From: an uncultured Prevotellaceae bacterium | Lineage (GTDB): Bacteria > Bacteroidota > Bacteroidia > Bacteroidales > Bacteroidaceae | DNA length: 29,523 nucleotides | Direction: 5' to 3' | NCBI GenBank assembly: GCA_946406585.1 | Contig: CAMJLI010000009.1 | Location: 1-29,523, forward strand | Shown here: positions 22,818-29,523 of the stretch, in pieces | Position numbering within the stretch: position 1 is the stretch's first letter | Layout of the letters: each line of letters begins with the position of its first letter | Translations under genes and position numbers: made by a program | The notes under the pieces: generated by a model | Database searches by the model: none | Seen by the model: the letters and a program-made list of their open reading frames with translations, nothing else | What the model was told of the DNA's origin: nothing

Positions 22818-25469
22818 TTATTTCCTCCTTATCTTTTTAAGTTGTTGCCTCCAGGGGGTCATGTTCTTGTAGTAGAGTGCATCGTCGATTAGATGCACCA
22901 CAGCATCGGAGGTCATGAATATGGTGGCGGTGTTGCTGCCCACGGCTCCGTCAAACCAGTAGTCGCGGCATATCTGGTTGTAGAGACCGTCTCTTGTGAT
23001 GACATGGCGCACATTGCCCATGACATCGGTGACAGTCAGCTGTCCACCTGCTGCGTTGGAATGCAGCGGGTAGAAACGTCCGGTCTCGGGATTGCGCATC
23101 ATGCTCTCGTAAACGTTTTGATAGGTGCCGTTCTCTGGGGCCATGTTGATGGCTACGGAGTGGTCTTGTACGTGGTAGCGCACGAAGTCCACTATGATGT
23201 TCTTCAACACATTGCGTGCACTGTCTGCCAATGCTTCTGTTCCCCAGATTTCCTCGGTCTGTGCCTCATAGTCTTCCCAAGTGGGGAGAATGCCTTGGTC
23301 GATGAGCCTCTGGATGGATTCGTTGGTGGGTACGTAGACGGTGTAGTTGTAGTTGTCGAACAGGCGGAAGTTCTTGCTGCCTTGGTCGGTAAGACCTGCA
23401 TTGTATTTGTTGCTCAGCTTGGAAATCATCAAGCCTGTATCGTCGTAGTCGATGAGGTCGAGGAACTTGCTGAACATGTCGTTGCCCTTGAGAGTGAGAT
23501 AGAGTGATTTCTGTGCGGCCAGCGGCATGCGCTCGTTGACTTGGTACGACTTGCCGTTCACCTTGGTGTATATTTCTCCTTCTTTCACCTTCAGCGAGCG
23601 GTTGTGTTCCATGTCCCATCCTCCTGCGAAGGCCAGTTTGTTCTCTCCATCGCTCATCTTCTGAACATGAAGCAGAGTGCCTCCCTTGGATTTGTAGTAC
23701 TCATGGCCGTCTTCCACGTCACCCACGATGATGAGCTGGTCCATAAGCCTTCTCAGACGGTCGTTGATGACGCTTCTTGACACTGTGGCTTGCGTGCGTG
23801 CTCCTTTGATGATGTTTCCTTCCTCGTCGATGGTACAGTTGTATCGGCGAGCTTGCACGCGGTCGGCTTGCGGCTTGGTCGGGTCGTAGTAGAACTCAAG
23901 CAGTGAGGGGGCTTCATAGCCTGTGCTGTTTTCCACCTTGCCATAGAATGCCGGGTCTATATAGTACATCATGCCATCGTTGGTGGGGAGCAGCAGACTG
24001 TAACGTGAGTCCATGGAGAGCAGGTAGGGTAGGAAGTTCAGCTCGTCGATGGCCCAGTAGATGATGTTCATTGTCGAGGCGTGTGCCAGGGCGGGGTAGG
24101 CCACAGATGAGTATTCGGCTGGCGTGAACACCTTGTTCACCAAATAAACCACGCCGTTGCAACCCATGAAGCATGAGTCCACGTCTTCCTTCTTGATGCC
24201 CAATGGTTCCTTGGCATCGTTGAGCACATTGTCAAATTTTGAAGGTATGGCATTGGTGAATGTAGGCAACATGTTCACATTCAGCAGCTTTGCCAATGTG
24301 GCATCGGGGATGCTGTCCCATTCCTTGTACTCTGTCTGGAGGTCGCGTCCCTCGTTGTTCCACCATTTTGTCAATGCCTCGTTGGTAGGCACTATCATGG
24401 CTGCTGCATCATAGTGCAGGTCGTAGTCCATGGTGTTGACGTACATGTATTGGTTCCATCCTGGGTCAAAGGATAGCAGGGCAGTCACGGCTTCCTTGTC
24501 CGGGTCGGTGTCGTTGGCTACCTGTCCCACAGAGTTCTTGCTGAAGTAGCGCAGTGAGTAAACGGAATCCTGGTTGTTGTATAGGCGGTTGTATTGCTTT
24601 GTGGCTGCATCCTCGTAATAAGGTGCCGAGAAGCGGTCTATCAGATGCGACCACATCGACATTTGCGGATGTTGGCGCAAGATTTCAGCCATGTTGGGTG
24701 ATGATTCTATCACACCGTCCACCTTGTGGATGTATCCGTTCTTGCAGGTGATGTCGTGGTCGAGGATTCGTTTGCCATTCACCCATGCCTCTTTTATCGA
24801 AGATGCCTGGTGGTTGGTCAGGATGGCGAGGTCCTCGTTTGTGATGTTGTAATACTGCATGAAAGCAGGCAGGAAGTGTATCATTGGTGCTGTGGTGGCA
24901 TCCATCAATATGGGGATGCGCTTGTTGCCGTCGCGATATTTCTGCCATGTATAGTTGTTGGGCATTTCCGCAGGTGACATCACATGGACGGAGTCGTAGA
25001 TTGTGGTGGCTGTCTCGCGCCTCATGCACAATCCCTCCATGGGAGGTGTTCCGCTCACATTCGACAGCAACTCGATGAGATAGGCATTGTTGATCATCGA
25101 GTTGTTGAGCAAGAGTTTCTTTTGTGCCAAGCTCAATTGTTCGTAATTGTTTACGCCCCAGCTGTTTTTCCCAAACCATTTCTTGAATGCCTCGTCGTTG
25201 GCAGCAAACAGGGTCTTGGAGCCGGTGTGGCTCAGCACCTCTTTCTGGTCGAGGTCGTCAATCAAGCGTAGAAGCGTGCTGTATTCACCTTCTTTCTGCA
25301 GCTGCGCATAGATGGATTCGCCCAACCATGACGGTTGGCCAGTGAGTATGTTGTCGTCTTCGCATGACTGCAACGACCATACTCCCATGAGCAGTCCACA
25401 GCCAAGCATGGCGAATTTGCGTATCCGCTTGAACGACTGTTGTCCTTGCTTTTTTTGTTTCATAGTCAT
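22818..25469 (-). CDS. Large lipoprotein with four fasciclin (FAS1)-like domains
   Basis: This is an 883-residue lipoprotein and the first gene of the seven-gene operon. The start may be ATG 25469 or ATG 25463 (MKQKKQGQQ). The signal has a long basic n-region and ends in WSLQSC (Cys36), followed by EDDN. FAS1 motifs occur four times: KTLFAANDEAFKKWFG (85-100) with NGYIHKVDGVIE (244-255); AAAMIVPTNEALTKWW (355-370) with NGVVYLVNKVF (438-448); YSLLLPTNDGMMYYID (490-505) with GGTLLHVQKM (596-605); and YTVYVPTNESIQRLID (709-724) with AVVHLIDDALYYKNMTPW (856-873). The C-terminus is basic (QQLKKIRRK) and its AGG AGG codons double as the ribosome-binding site of SusC. The role is inferred to be a surface adhesin or substrate-binding component; no catalytic motif is seen. 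Confidence 0.88.
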   Translation of the reverse strand: MTMKQKKQGQQSFKRIRKFAMLGCGLLMGVWSLQSCEDDNILTGQPSWLGESIYAQLQKEGEYSTLLRLIDDLDQKEVLSHTGSKTLFAANDEAFKKWFGKNSWGVNNYEQLSLAQKKLLLNNSMINNAYLIELLSNVSGTPPMEGLCMRRETATTIYDSVHVMSPAEMPNNYTWQKYRDGNKRIPILMDATTAPMIHFLPAFMQYYNITNEDLAILTNHQASSIKEAWVNGKRILDHDITCKNGYIHKVDGVIESSPNMAEILRQHPQMSMWSHLIDRFSAPYYEDAATKQYNRLYNNQDSVYSLRYFSKNSVGQVANDTDPDKEAVTALLSFDPGWNQYMYVNTMDYDLHYDAAAMIVPTNEALTKWWNNEGRDLQTEYKEWDSIPDATLAKLLNVNMLPTFTNAIPSKFDNVLNDAKEPLGIKKEDVDSCFMGCNGVVYLVNKVFTPAEYSSVAYPALAHASTMNIIYWAIDELNFLPYLLSMDSRYSLLLPTNDGMMYYIDPAFYGKVENSTGYEAPSLLEFYYDPTKPQADRVQARRYNCTIDEEGNIIKGARTQATVSRSVINDRLRRLMDQLIIVGDVEDGHEYYKSKGGTLLHVQKMSDGENKLAFAGGWDMEHNRSLKVKEGEIYTKVNGKSYQVNERMPLAAQKSLYLTLKGNDMFSKFLDLIDYDDTGLMISKLSNKYNAGLTDQGSKNFRLFDNYNYTVYVPTNESIQRLIDQGILPTWEDYEAQTEEIWGTEALADSARNVLKNIIVDFVRYHVQDHSVAINMAPENGTYQNVYESMMRNPETGRFYPLHSNAAGGQLTVTDVMGNVRHVITRDGLYNQICRDYWFDGAVGSNTATIFMTSDAVVHLIDDALYYKNMTPWRQQLKKIRRK
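22824..22830 (-). promoter_or_regulatory. Shine-Dalgarno of SusC embedded in the upstream gene's last codons
   Basis: The minus strand reads AAGGAGG with a 9-nt spacer to the SusC ATG at 22814. It overlaps the ARG-ARG codons and stops 3 nt before the FAS1 gene's TAA (22818-22820), suggesting translational coupling. Confidence 0.75.
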
Positions 25470-25690
25470 TTGGATTTGTATTAATATAGATTTGATTGTT
25501 CCCTTGAATATTTGCGCTCTGTCTTGTCTCGTAGTTTTGTGTTGCTCCTATATTATATATAAAAAGGTGGGTTTCCTCTTGCAGAGGGATATCATCATCC
25601 CGCAGATGATGTTATCGCTCCGGCCCTTGTTGGCGGGGATGTTTCCCTTTCATTGGTAAGAATTAGGATTTTTTGTGCTGCTGAAAAAGT
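25470..25690 (-). promoter_or_regulatory. Structured leader region upstream of the FAS1/SusCD operon
   Basis: There is no gene-sized ORF here. On the minus strand it can form a 7-bp stem (25593-25599 with 25605-25611), a 5-bp stem (25575-25579 with 25583-25587) and an alternative stem that competes with the first (25586-25590 with 25597-25601). A 13-codon ORF (MKGKHPRQQGPER, 25653 to 25612) ends exactly at the edge of the first stem. An AT-rich stretch lies at 25548-25565. No TAnnTTTG match is found on the minus strand, so the promoter may be of another type, such as one used by an ECF sigma factor. A small RNA is an alternative reading. Confidence 0.35.
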
Positions 25691-25695
25691 CAAAG

Positions 25696-25731
25696 TGACT
25701 GGTGGGCGAGCTTTTTGCTCGCCACCAGTCA
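25696..25731 (-). terminator. Intrinsic terminator of the 1194-residue protein gene
   Basis: A long stem, TGACTGGTGG-CGAGC paired with GCTCGCCACCAGTCA, has one bulged G and a five-T loop. It can extend by a few more pairs at its base. On the minus strand it is followed by a T-run (A-run at 25684-25688 on the plus strand). It lies 55 bp past the stop at 25786 and marks the boundary with the FAS1/SusCD operon. Confidence 0.88.
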
Positions 25732-25785
25732 TTTGATTCAAGCTTTATTCATAAAGGATTATCATCTAATCTTGAATGAATTAGA

Positions 25786-28700
25786 TTACTTCACGGTAAC
25801 CTTCTTCATGCGCACGGTACCGTCGGAGAGGGTCTCACGCACGATGTTGATGCCCCTCTGCAGGGTGCTTGTACGTGTGCCGTTCACAGTGAAGATTTCT
25901 GCGCTCACCACGCCAACGCCATTCAGCTCGTCGATGCTCAATGGGTTGCCGCTTGGCTCAAGTGCGCTGTTGTTGCCGTAGTAGAAGAGTTGCCAGTTGG
26001 TCCACAATGTCCAGTCGTCGGTGACTTGTACGTCTTTCTTCAGACCAATCACGAGCTTGCCTTCTTCACCCACCTTCACTATCACGTTGTTGTTGGCGTA
26101 GAGTGGTGTGCCGTCGGCACCTGGGGTCTGGAATGCGTCAGCACCTGTAGCCATGCTGTTGGGCACTGCAAGGAAGCTTTCTTCGTTGGCGTATACCCAA
26201 CCGTCGGAAATGCCTTCCATTACAAGGGCTTGTGAAGCAAGACGGTGGAGAGCAACACTCACGGTGTCCTCACCAGCAGCTGCATAGAGGAATGAGTTGT
26301 TGTTGGCTGTTGGATCCTCAATGAAGGTGTCATAGTCGTTCTTGGCACTTCCGTAACGGAAGAAGCCTTGTACGGATACCTTGTAAGTACCTGCTGGCAG
26401 GCCTTGCAGCAACTGGAAGTAGTTGAAGTTGGTGTTGAACTTCTCTGCGTCATTGGCAGTGGCGTTCACAGCAGCACCACCTGTCCATCCGTTGTCGTTG
26501 CCTTCAACGTATGCTGGGTTGACAATCACTGTGGTGCACTCCACTGGGTTGGCATCGCTGGCATTTGCCATGTCAACTGGCAGACCAAGACGGTTGATCA
26601 TGCGGTTGATTTGGTTGATCAGGTCTTCCACATCGCTGTTGGCATATGAGTGGTTCTGCAAACCGTCGGCGATGGATGCGTTCAGGGCATTGGCTTCTGC
26701 AATGATGTCTGCTGATGCTACAGCATAGCTGATGGCAGCGGCCAGACGCTCGTTGGCTTCTTCAAGTTTTGCGAAGAGAGCCTTGGATTGGTTCACGGCT
26801 TCCTGCATGTCGAAGAGTCTTGTGAGAGCCTCGAACATTGCCTTTCCTTCGTCGCCATTCACCACTTCCTTGGCTTGTGCGATGGCAGCCTGGAGGTCGG
26901 CATATACGTCGGTTCCGATAGAGCCGTTGAGGGCATTCTCACCGTCGATGATGGCTTGCTCAAGCACTGGGCGGATCACGTCGGCAGCATAGCCTTGGTA
27001 AACGAGTTGGAAGTTGTCCCAGATACTCCAGCTGTCGCCCAACTGGTTGGAAGCACCCTTCACACCAATTCTCATTGGGTCGCCTTCCTGTGCAATCAGA
27101 CCGTATGCTGACTGTGTGTACATGCCTGCAGCGAATGCCACAGAAGCACTTTGCATGCCGTTGGGGAAGTAAACAACTGTTCCGTCGGGCAGGCTCTCTG
27201 ATGAGTAGTCGCTGCTCTGCTCGCTGTAGAATGTAGCGTCGTAAATCTGAGTCGGGTCGCCATATACATTGGTGAATGGAGTGGCGTTGGAGTTCATGTA
27301 AACGAATACAGGGCAGGTCTCCCTAGTGGTGTAGGTCTCGCCATTGAGGAATGCCTGGAATGCAGTACGTCCGTAGCGATAGAATCCTTGCACCTTGATC
27401 TCATAAACACCTACTGGGGCGTTCTCCACCACTTGGTAGATGTCGAAGTTGGAGTTGTTCCAAGCCTCGTAGCATGGGTTGGAAGCCAAACCACCGGCGG
27501 TCACGTTGCCACCTGATGCAGCTACGCGGGTCCAACCTTCACCATACTGTGTGAAGTTGGGGTTCACCATGAGGTCGGTCATGTCGGCTGGTGGCATCGG
27601 GTGACGCATAGCCTCGCTGATCATTGCCTGTACATTGGCAATCTCTTCTTCAAGTTGCTCGTTGGTGTAGGTGCGGGCTTGCAGGATTTCCTTGGCGTCA
27701 AATTCTGCCCAGTCGCTCAGGTCGTAGGTGAAGTCTGGGTCGATGTCGTCTCTTGCAGCAGTGGCGAGGGCCTTCTCCTGCATCTCTTGGAATTTCTTCC
27801 AGAGTTCCACGTTCTTCTTCAGAGCTGCTTCAGCAGATTGTATTGCTGCCATGGCAGACATGATTTCTTCCTTGGTGGTTGCTGCTCTCAGGGCATTTGC
27901 TGCATCGTTGAATGCATCCAGGTAAGATTGGGTGAAGACCACGTCTGTCAGGTCGGGAGTCTCAAGGTTGGCGATGCTCGAGTTCTTGATGAGTTCGAAG
28001 GCGTCGTTGCCGTTACCGTAGTAGGTCAGAGTGAACTCGTTGAAGATTGACCAGTCGTTGCCAATGGTGTTGTCCTTGCGAACACCAATCTTCAGGTTGC
28101 CGTCGCTCACTGCGATGATGACTGAGTTGTCGTTGCAATAGCCTGCTTCGAAGAAGTCAGCAGCTGCATCCATGTAGTTGGGGATGGTGTATACCATGCC
28201 GGTCTCGTCGTCTGTTGCTGTCACCCATCCGCCAGTGCCTACTTGCTCGGTGAGCAGCGGTGTGAATGGAGATGCGATGCTTGCCACGAGGCTGTCGGTT
28301 GTGGTGGCTGCATAAACCTTTGCATATCTTGATGCCTCGTCCTGTGCCTTGAAGTGATTGTAGGCTGTTTGTGCGTCACCGGCACGATAGAATGCCACGA
28401 CGTTCAACTTGTAGACACCTTCGCGCATGCCAGTGATTTGCTGGTATGTGTCATAGGTCTTGTTGTAGTGCTCGGCGTTGTCCTTGGGGTTGTAGCTGCC
28501 GAAGCCTGTACCCGACCAGTCGGTGTACTTGTTGCCGATGAACGATGGGTTCTTAATGTAGAGGTTGGTCACGTCAACGGGGTTTTCCACAGTTGCTTTG
28601 TCGATGTTCTCCAAAGCAAGCTCGTCTTCACGGGCCTTGATGGCTTCTTCGGTAGCCTTGATGGCTGCTTCAATCTCCTCGAGTGTGCTGTTGGTGTTGT

Positions 28701-29370
28701 TATAGACAGCTATCTGGTCTGCCACGTTTGCACCAATTTCCTCTGCCTTGTTGAGCAGGTCCTTCAGCTGCATGGCTGCGGTGTAAATCTTCACTTGTGC
28801 CATGTATGTCTCACCTGATGCAATGGGCAGGAACTTCCAGTCGATGAAAGCACCGCTTCCTGCTTCGTTGTTGGCTGACAGGGCAGTGTTTGCTGGGTTT
28901 TCTACAGTGTTGAGACCCACAAACAGTGTGTTGTTGTTCACTGTGGGGTTCTGTGCCGATGGGGCGAGGCGATACACTTGGTCGCCCATTGAGGTGATCT
29001 CCCACAGGTGGTCGGCCTGCCCGTTGTAGTCAACGTACATGCTGACACCGTCGTCAACAAACCACCACCAGAGCCAGGCACTCTTGCTCTCGCAATAGTC
29101 GATGATGTGGTAGACACCTTCCATGCCTTCGACGGACTCGATTTTCACTTTCAGTCCGCTTGTGCCAATACTGGCTTGTGTACCCCATGCGTTGCCCTGA
29201 GTGAACAGCAGTCCGCTGCCGGTGTTGTAGAGGTAGTATTCCTCTCCTTCCACCCAGGTGGCGTACTCCGCTGGCGACGGCTTTGTCCATACATTGTCGT
29301 CAACGGCTTGTGCTGCATTACTTCCGAAAAGAAGCACTGCACCTAAAGCAAGTAGTTTTGCAATTTTCAT
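25786..29370 (-). CDS. Secreted modular protein: three ~200-residue beta-rich repeats, helical spacers, T9SS-like tail
   Basis: This is a 1194-residue protein with a signal peptide (1-22, SNAAQA). Residues about 35-185 form an N-terminal beta-rich module (EEYYLYNTGSGLLFTQGNAW...) with a run of tryptophans at 99-103. Three repeats follow at about 262-454, 592-793 and 930-1133. Each begins PVDVTNLYIKNPSF-like, has the phrase GVYKLNVVAFYRAG / GVYEIKVQGFYRYG / GTYKVSVQGFFRYG, and closes with LKIGVRKD..DWSIFNEFTLTYYG-like strands, all consistent with jelly-roll carbohydrate-binding modules. They are separated by acidic, Ala-rich helical spacers (195-260, 456-590, 795-928). The last ~50 residues (AEIFTVNGTRTSTLQRGINIVRETLSDGTVRMKKVTVK region) match a T9SS-type sorting tail. 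No catalytic motif was recognised. It is probably a surface-attached or released binding protein, in its own transcription unit upstream of the FAS1/SusCD operon. Confidence 0.83.
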   Translation of the reverse strand: MKIAKLLALGAVLLFGSNAAQAVDDNVWTKPSPAEYATWVEGEEYYLYNTGSGLLFTQGNAWGTQASIGTSGLKVKIESVEGMEGVYHIIDYCESKSAWLWWWFVDDGVSMYVDYNGQADHLWEITSMGDQVYRLAPSAQNPTVNNNTLFVGLNTVENPANTALSANNEAGSGAFIDWKFLPIASGETYMAQVKIYTAAMQLKDLLNKAEEIGANVADQIAVYNNTNSTLEEIEAAIKATEEAIKAREDELALENIDKATVENPVDVTNLYIKNPSFIGNKYTDWSGTGFGSYNPKDNAEHYNKTYDTYQQITGMREGVYKLNVVAFYRAGDAQTAYNHFKAQDEASRYAKVYAATTTDSLVASIASPFTPLLTEQVGTGGWVTATDDETGMVYTIPNYMDAAADFFEAGYCNDNSVIIAVSDGNLKIGVRKDNTIGNDWSIFNEFTLTYYGNGNDAFELIKNSSIANLETPDLTDVVFTQSYLDAFNDAANALRAATTKEEIMSAMAAIQSAEAALKKNVELWKKFQEMQEKALATAARDDIDPDFTYDLSDWAEFDAKEILQARTYTNEQLEEEIANVQAMISEAMRHPMPPADMTDLMVNPNFTQYGEGWTRVAASGGNVTAGGLASNPCYEAWNNSNFDIYQVVENAPVGVYEIKVQGFYRYGRTAFQAFLNGETYTTRETCPVFVYMNSNATPFTNVYGDPTQIYDATFYSEQSSDYSSESLPDGTVVYFPNGMQSASVAFAAGMYTQSAYGLIAQEGDPMRIGVKGASNQLGDSWSIWDNFQLVYQGYAADVIRPVLEQAIIDGENALNGSIGTDVYADLQAAIAQAKEVVNGDEGKAMFEALTRLFDMQEAVNQSKALFAKLEEANERLAAAISYAVASADIIAEANALNASIADGLQNHSYANSDVEDLINQINRMINRLGLPVDMANASDANPVECTTVIVNPAYVEGNDNGWTGGAAVNATANDAEKFNTNFNYFQLLQGLPAGTYKVSVQGFFRYGSAKNDYDTFIEDPTANNNSFLYAAAGEDTVSVALHRLASQALVMEGISDGWVYANEESFLAVPNSMATGADAFQTPGADGTPLYANNNVIVKVGEEGKLVIGLKKDVQVTDDWTLWTNWQLFYYGNNSALEPSGNPLSIDELNGVGVVSAEIFTVNGTRTSTLQRGINIVRETLSDGTVRMKKVTVK

Positions 29371-29422
29371 AAAGGTTAAAATTAAAAAGTTAATAAATAT
29401 CCTGCAAGTGCGTTAGCAGGTG

Positions 29423-29430
29423 CAAAAATA
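29423..29430 (-). promoter_or_regulatory. -7 box for the 1194-residue protein gene
   Basis: The minus strand reads TATTTTTG, an exact TAnnTTTG match. TTTC, 19 bp upstream (29450-29453), is three of four to the -33 TTTG. The leader would be about 45-50 nt and AT-rich before the ATG at 29370. Confidence 0.5.
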
Positions 29431-29523
29431 AAAATAGGTTTCAAATTTCGAAATTTTCTTTAGGATGCGCTTTCTACGAATCACTCGCCCTGCGCTTGAT
29501 ATAGTTTGTAGTCTTTTAGGTTG

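Overview
The window looks like a chromosomal segment of a gut or rumen Bacteroidota, most likely of the Prevotella/Segatella group. The evidence is two SusC/SusD pairs, many SPII lipoproteins, TAnnTTTG-type -7 boxes upstream of several transcription units, and C-terminal tails of the T9SS type. No tRNA, rRNA, CRISPR array, transposase or integrase was recognised. Almost every base is coding; the only gene-free stretch over 300 bp is 25470-25785.

Left part (1-4246). A truncated AAA-ATPase-like gene runs off the left edge on the minus strand. Divergent from it is a two-gene plus-strand unit: a multi-pass membrane protein (DUF6057-like) followed by a PD40/TolB-like beta-propeller lipoprotein that carries a CXXCH haem-c-type motif.

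Carbohydrate block (4273-8395, minus strand). The order of transcription is a CE1-type esterase with a duplicated, degenerate second half, then a GH43 glycosidase with a CBM6-like domain and a T9SS-like tail, then a small DUF456 membrane protein. A TAnnTTTG -7 box lies upstream of the esterase. The pair fits removal of side chains from arabinoxylan or pectin.

Main block (8602-25469, minus strand). Seven closely spaced genes form one apparent operon: four-domain fasciclin (FAS1) lipoprotein, SusC, SusD, FAS1 lipoprotein, FAS1 lipoprotein, SusC, SusD. It ends at a strong intrinsic terminator (8535-8573). It has no glycoside hydrolase, sulfatase, peptidase or regulator. All five lipoproteins carry acidic residues just after the lipidated Cys, which suggests surface exposure. 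This is the least explained part of the window: a nutrient-uptake-like outer-membrane machine built around FAS1 proteins. One SusC gene has a 7-bp tandem repeat inside its signal-peptide codons.

Right part (25786-29370, minus strand). A 1194-residue secreted protein has an N-terminal beta-rich module, three copies of a ~200-residue beta-rich repeat separated by helical spacers, and a T9SS-like tail. A strong terminator (about 25696-25731) separates it from the FAS1/SusCD operon. The remaining ~220 bp before that operon forms several hairpins on the minus strand and contains a 13-codon mini-ORF.
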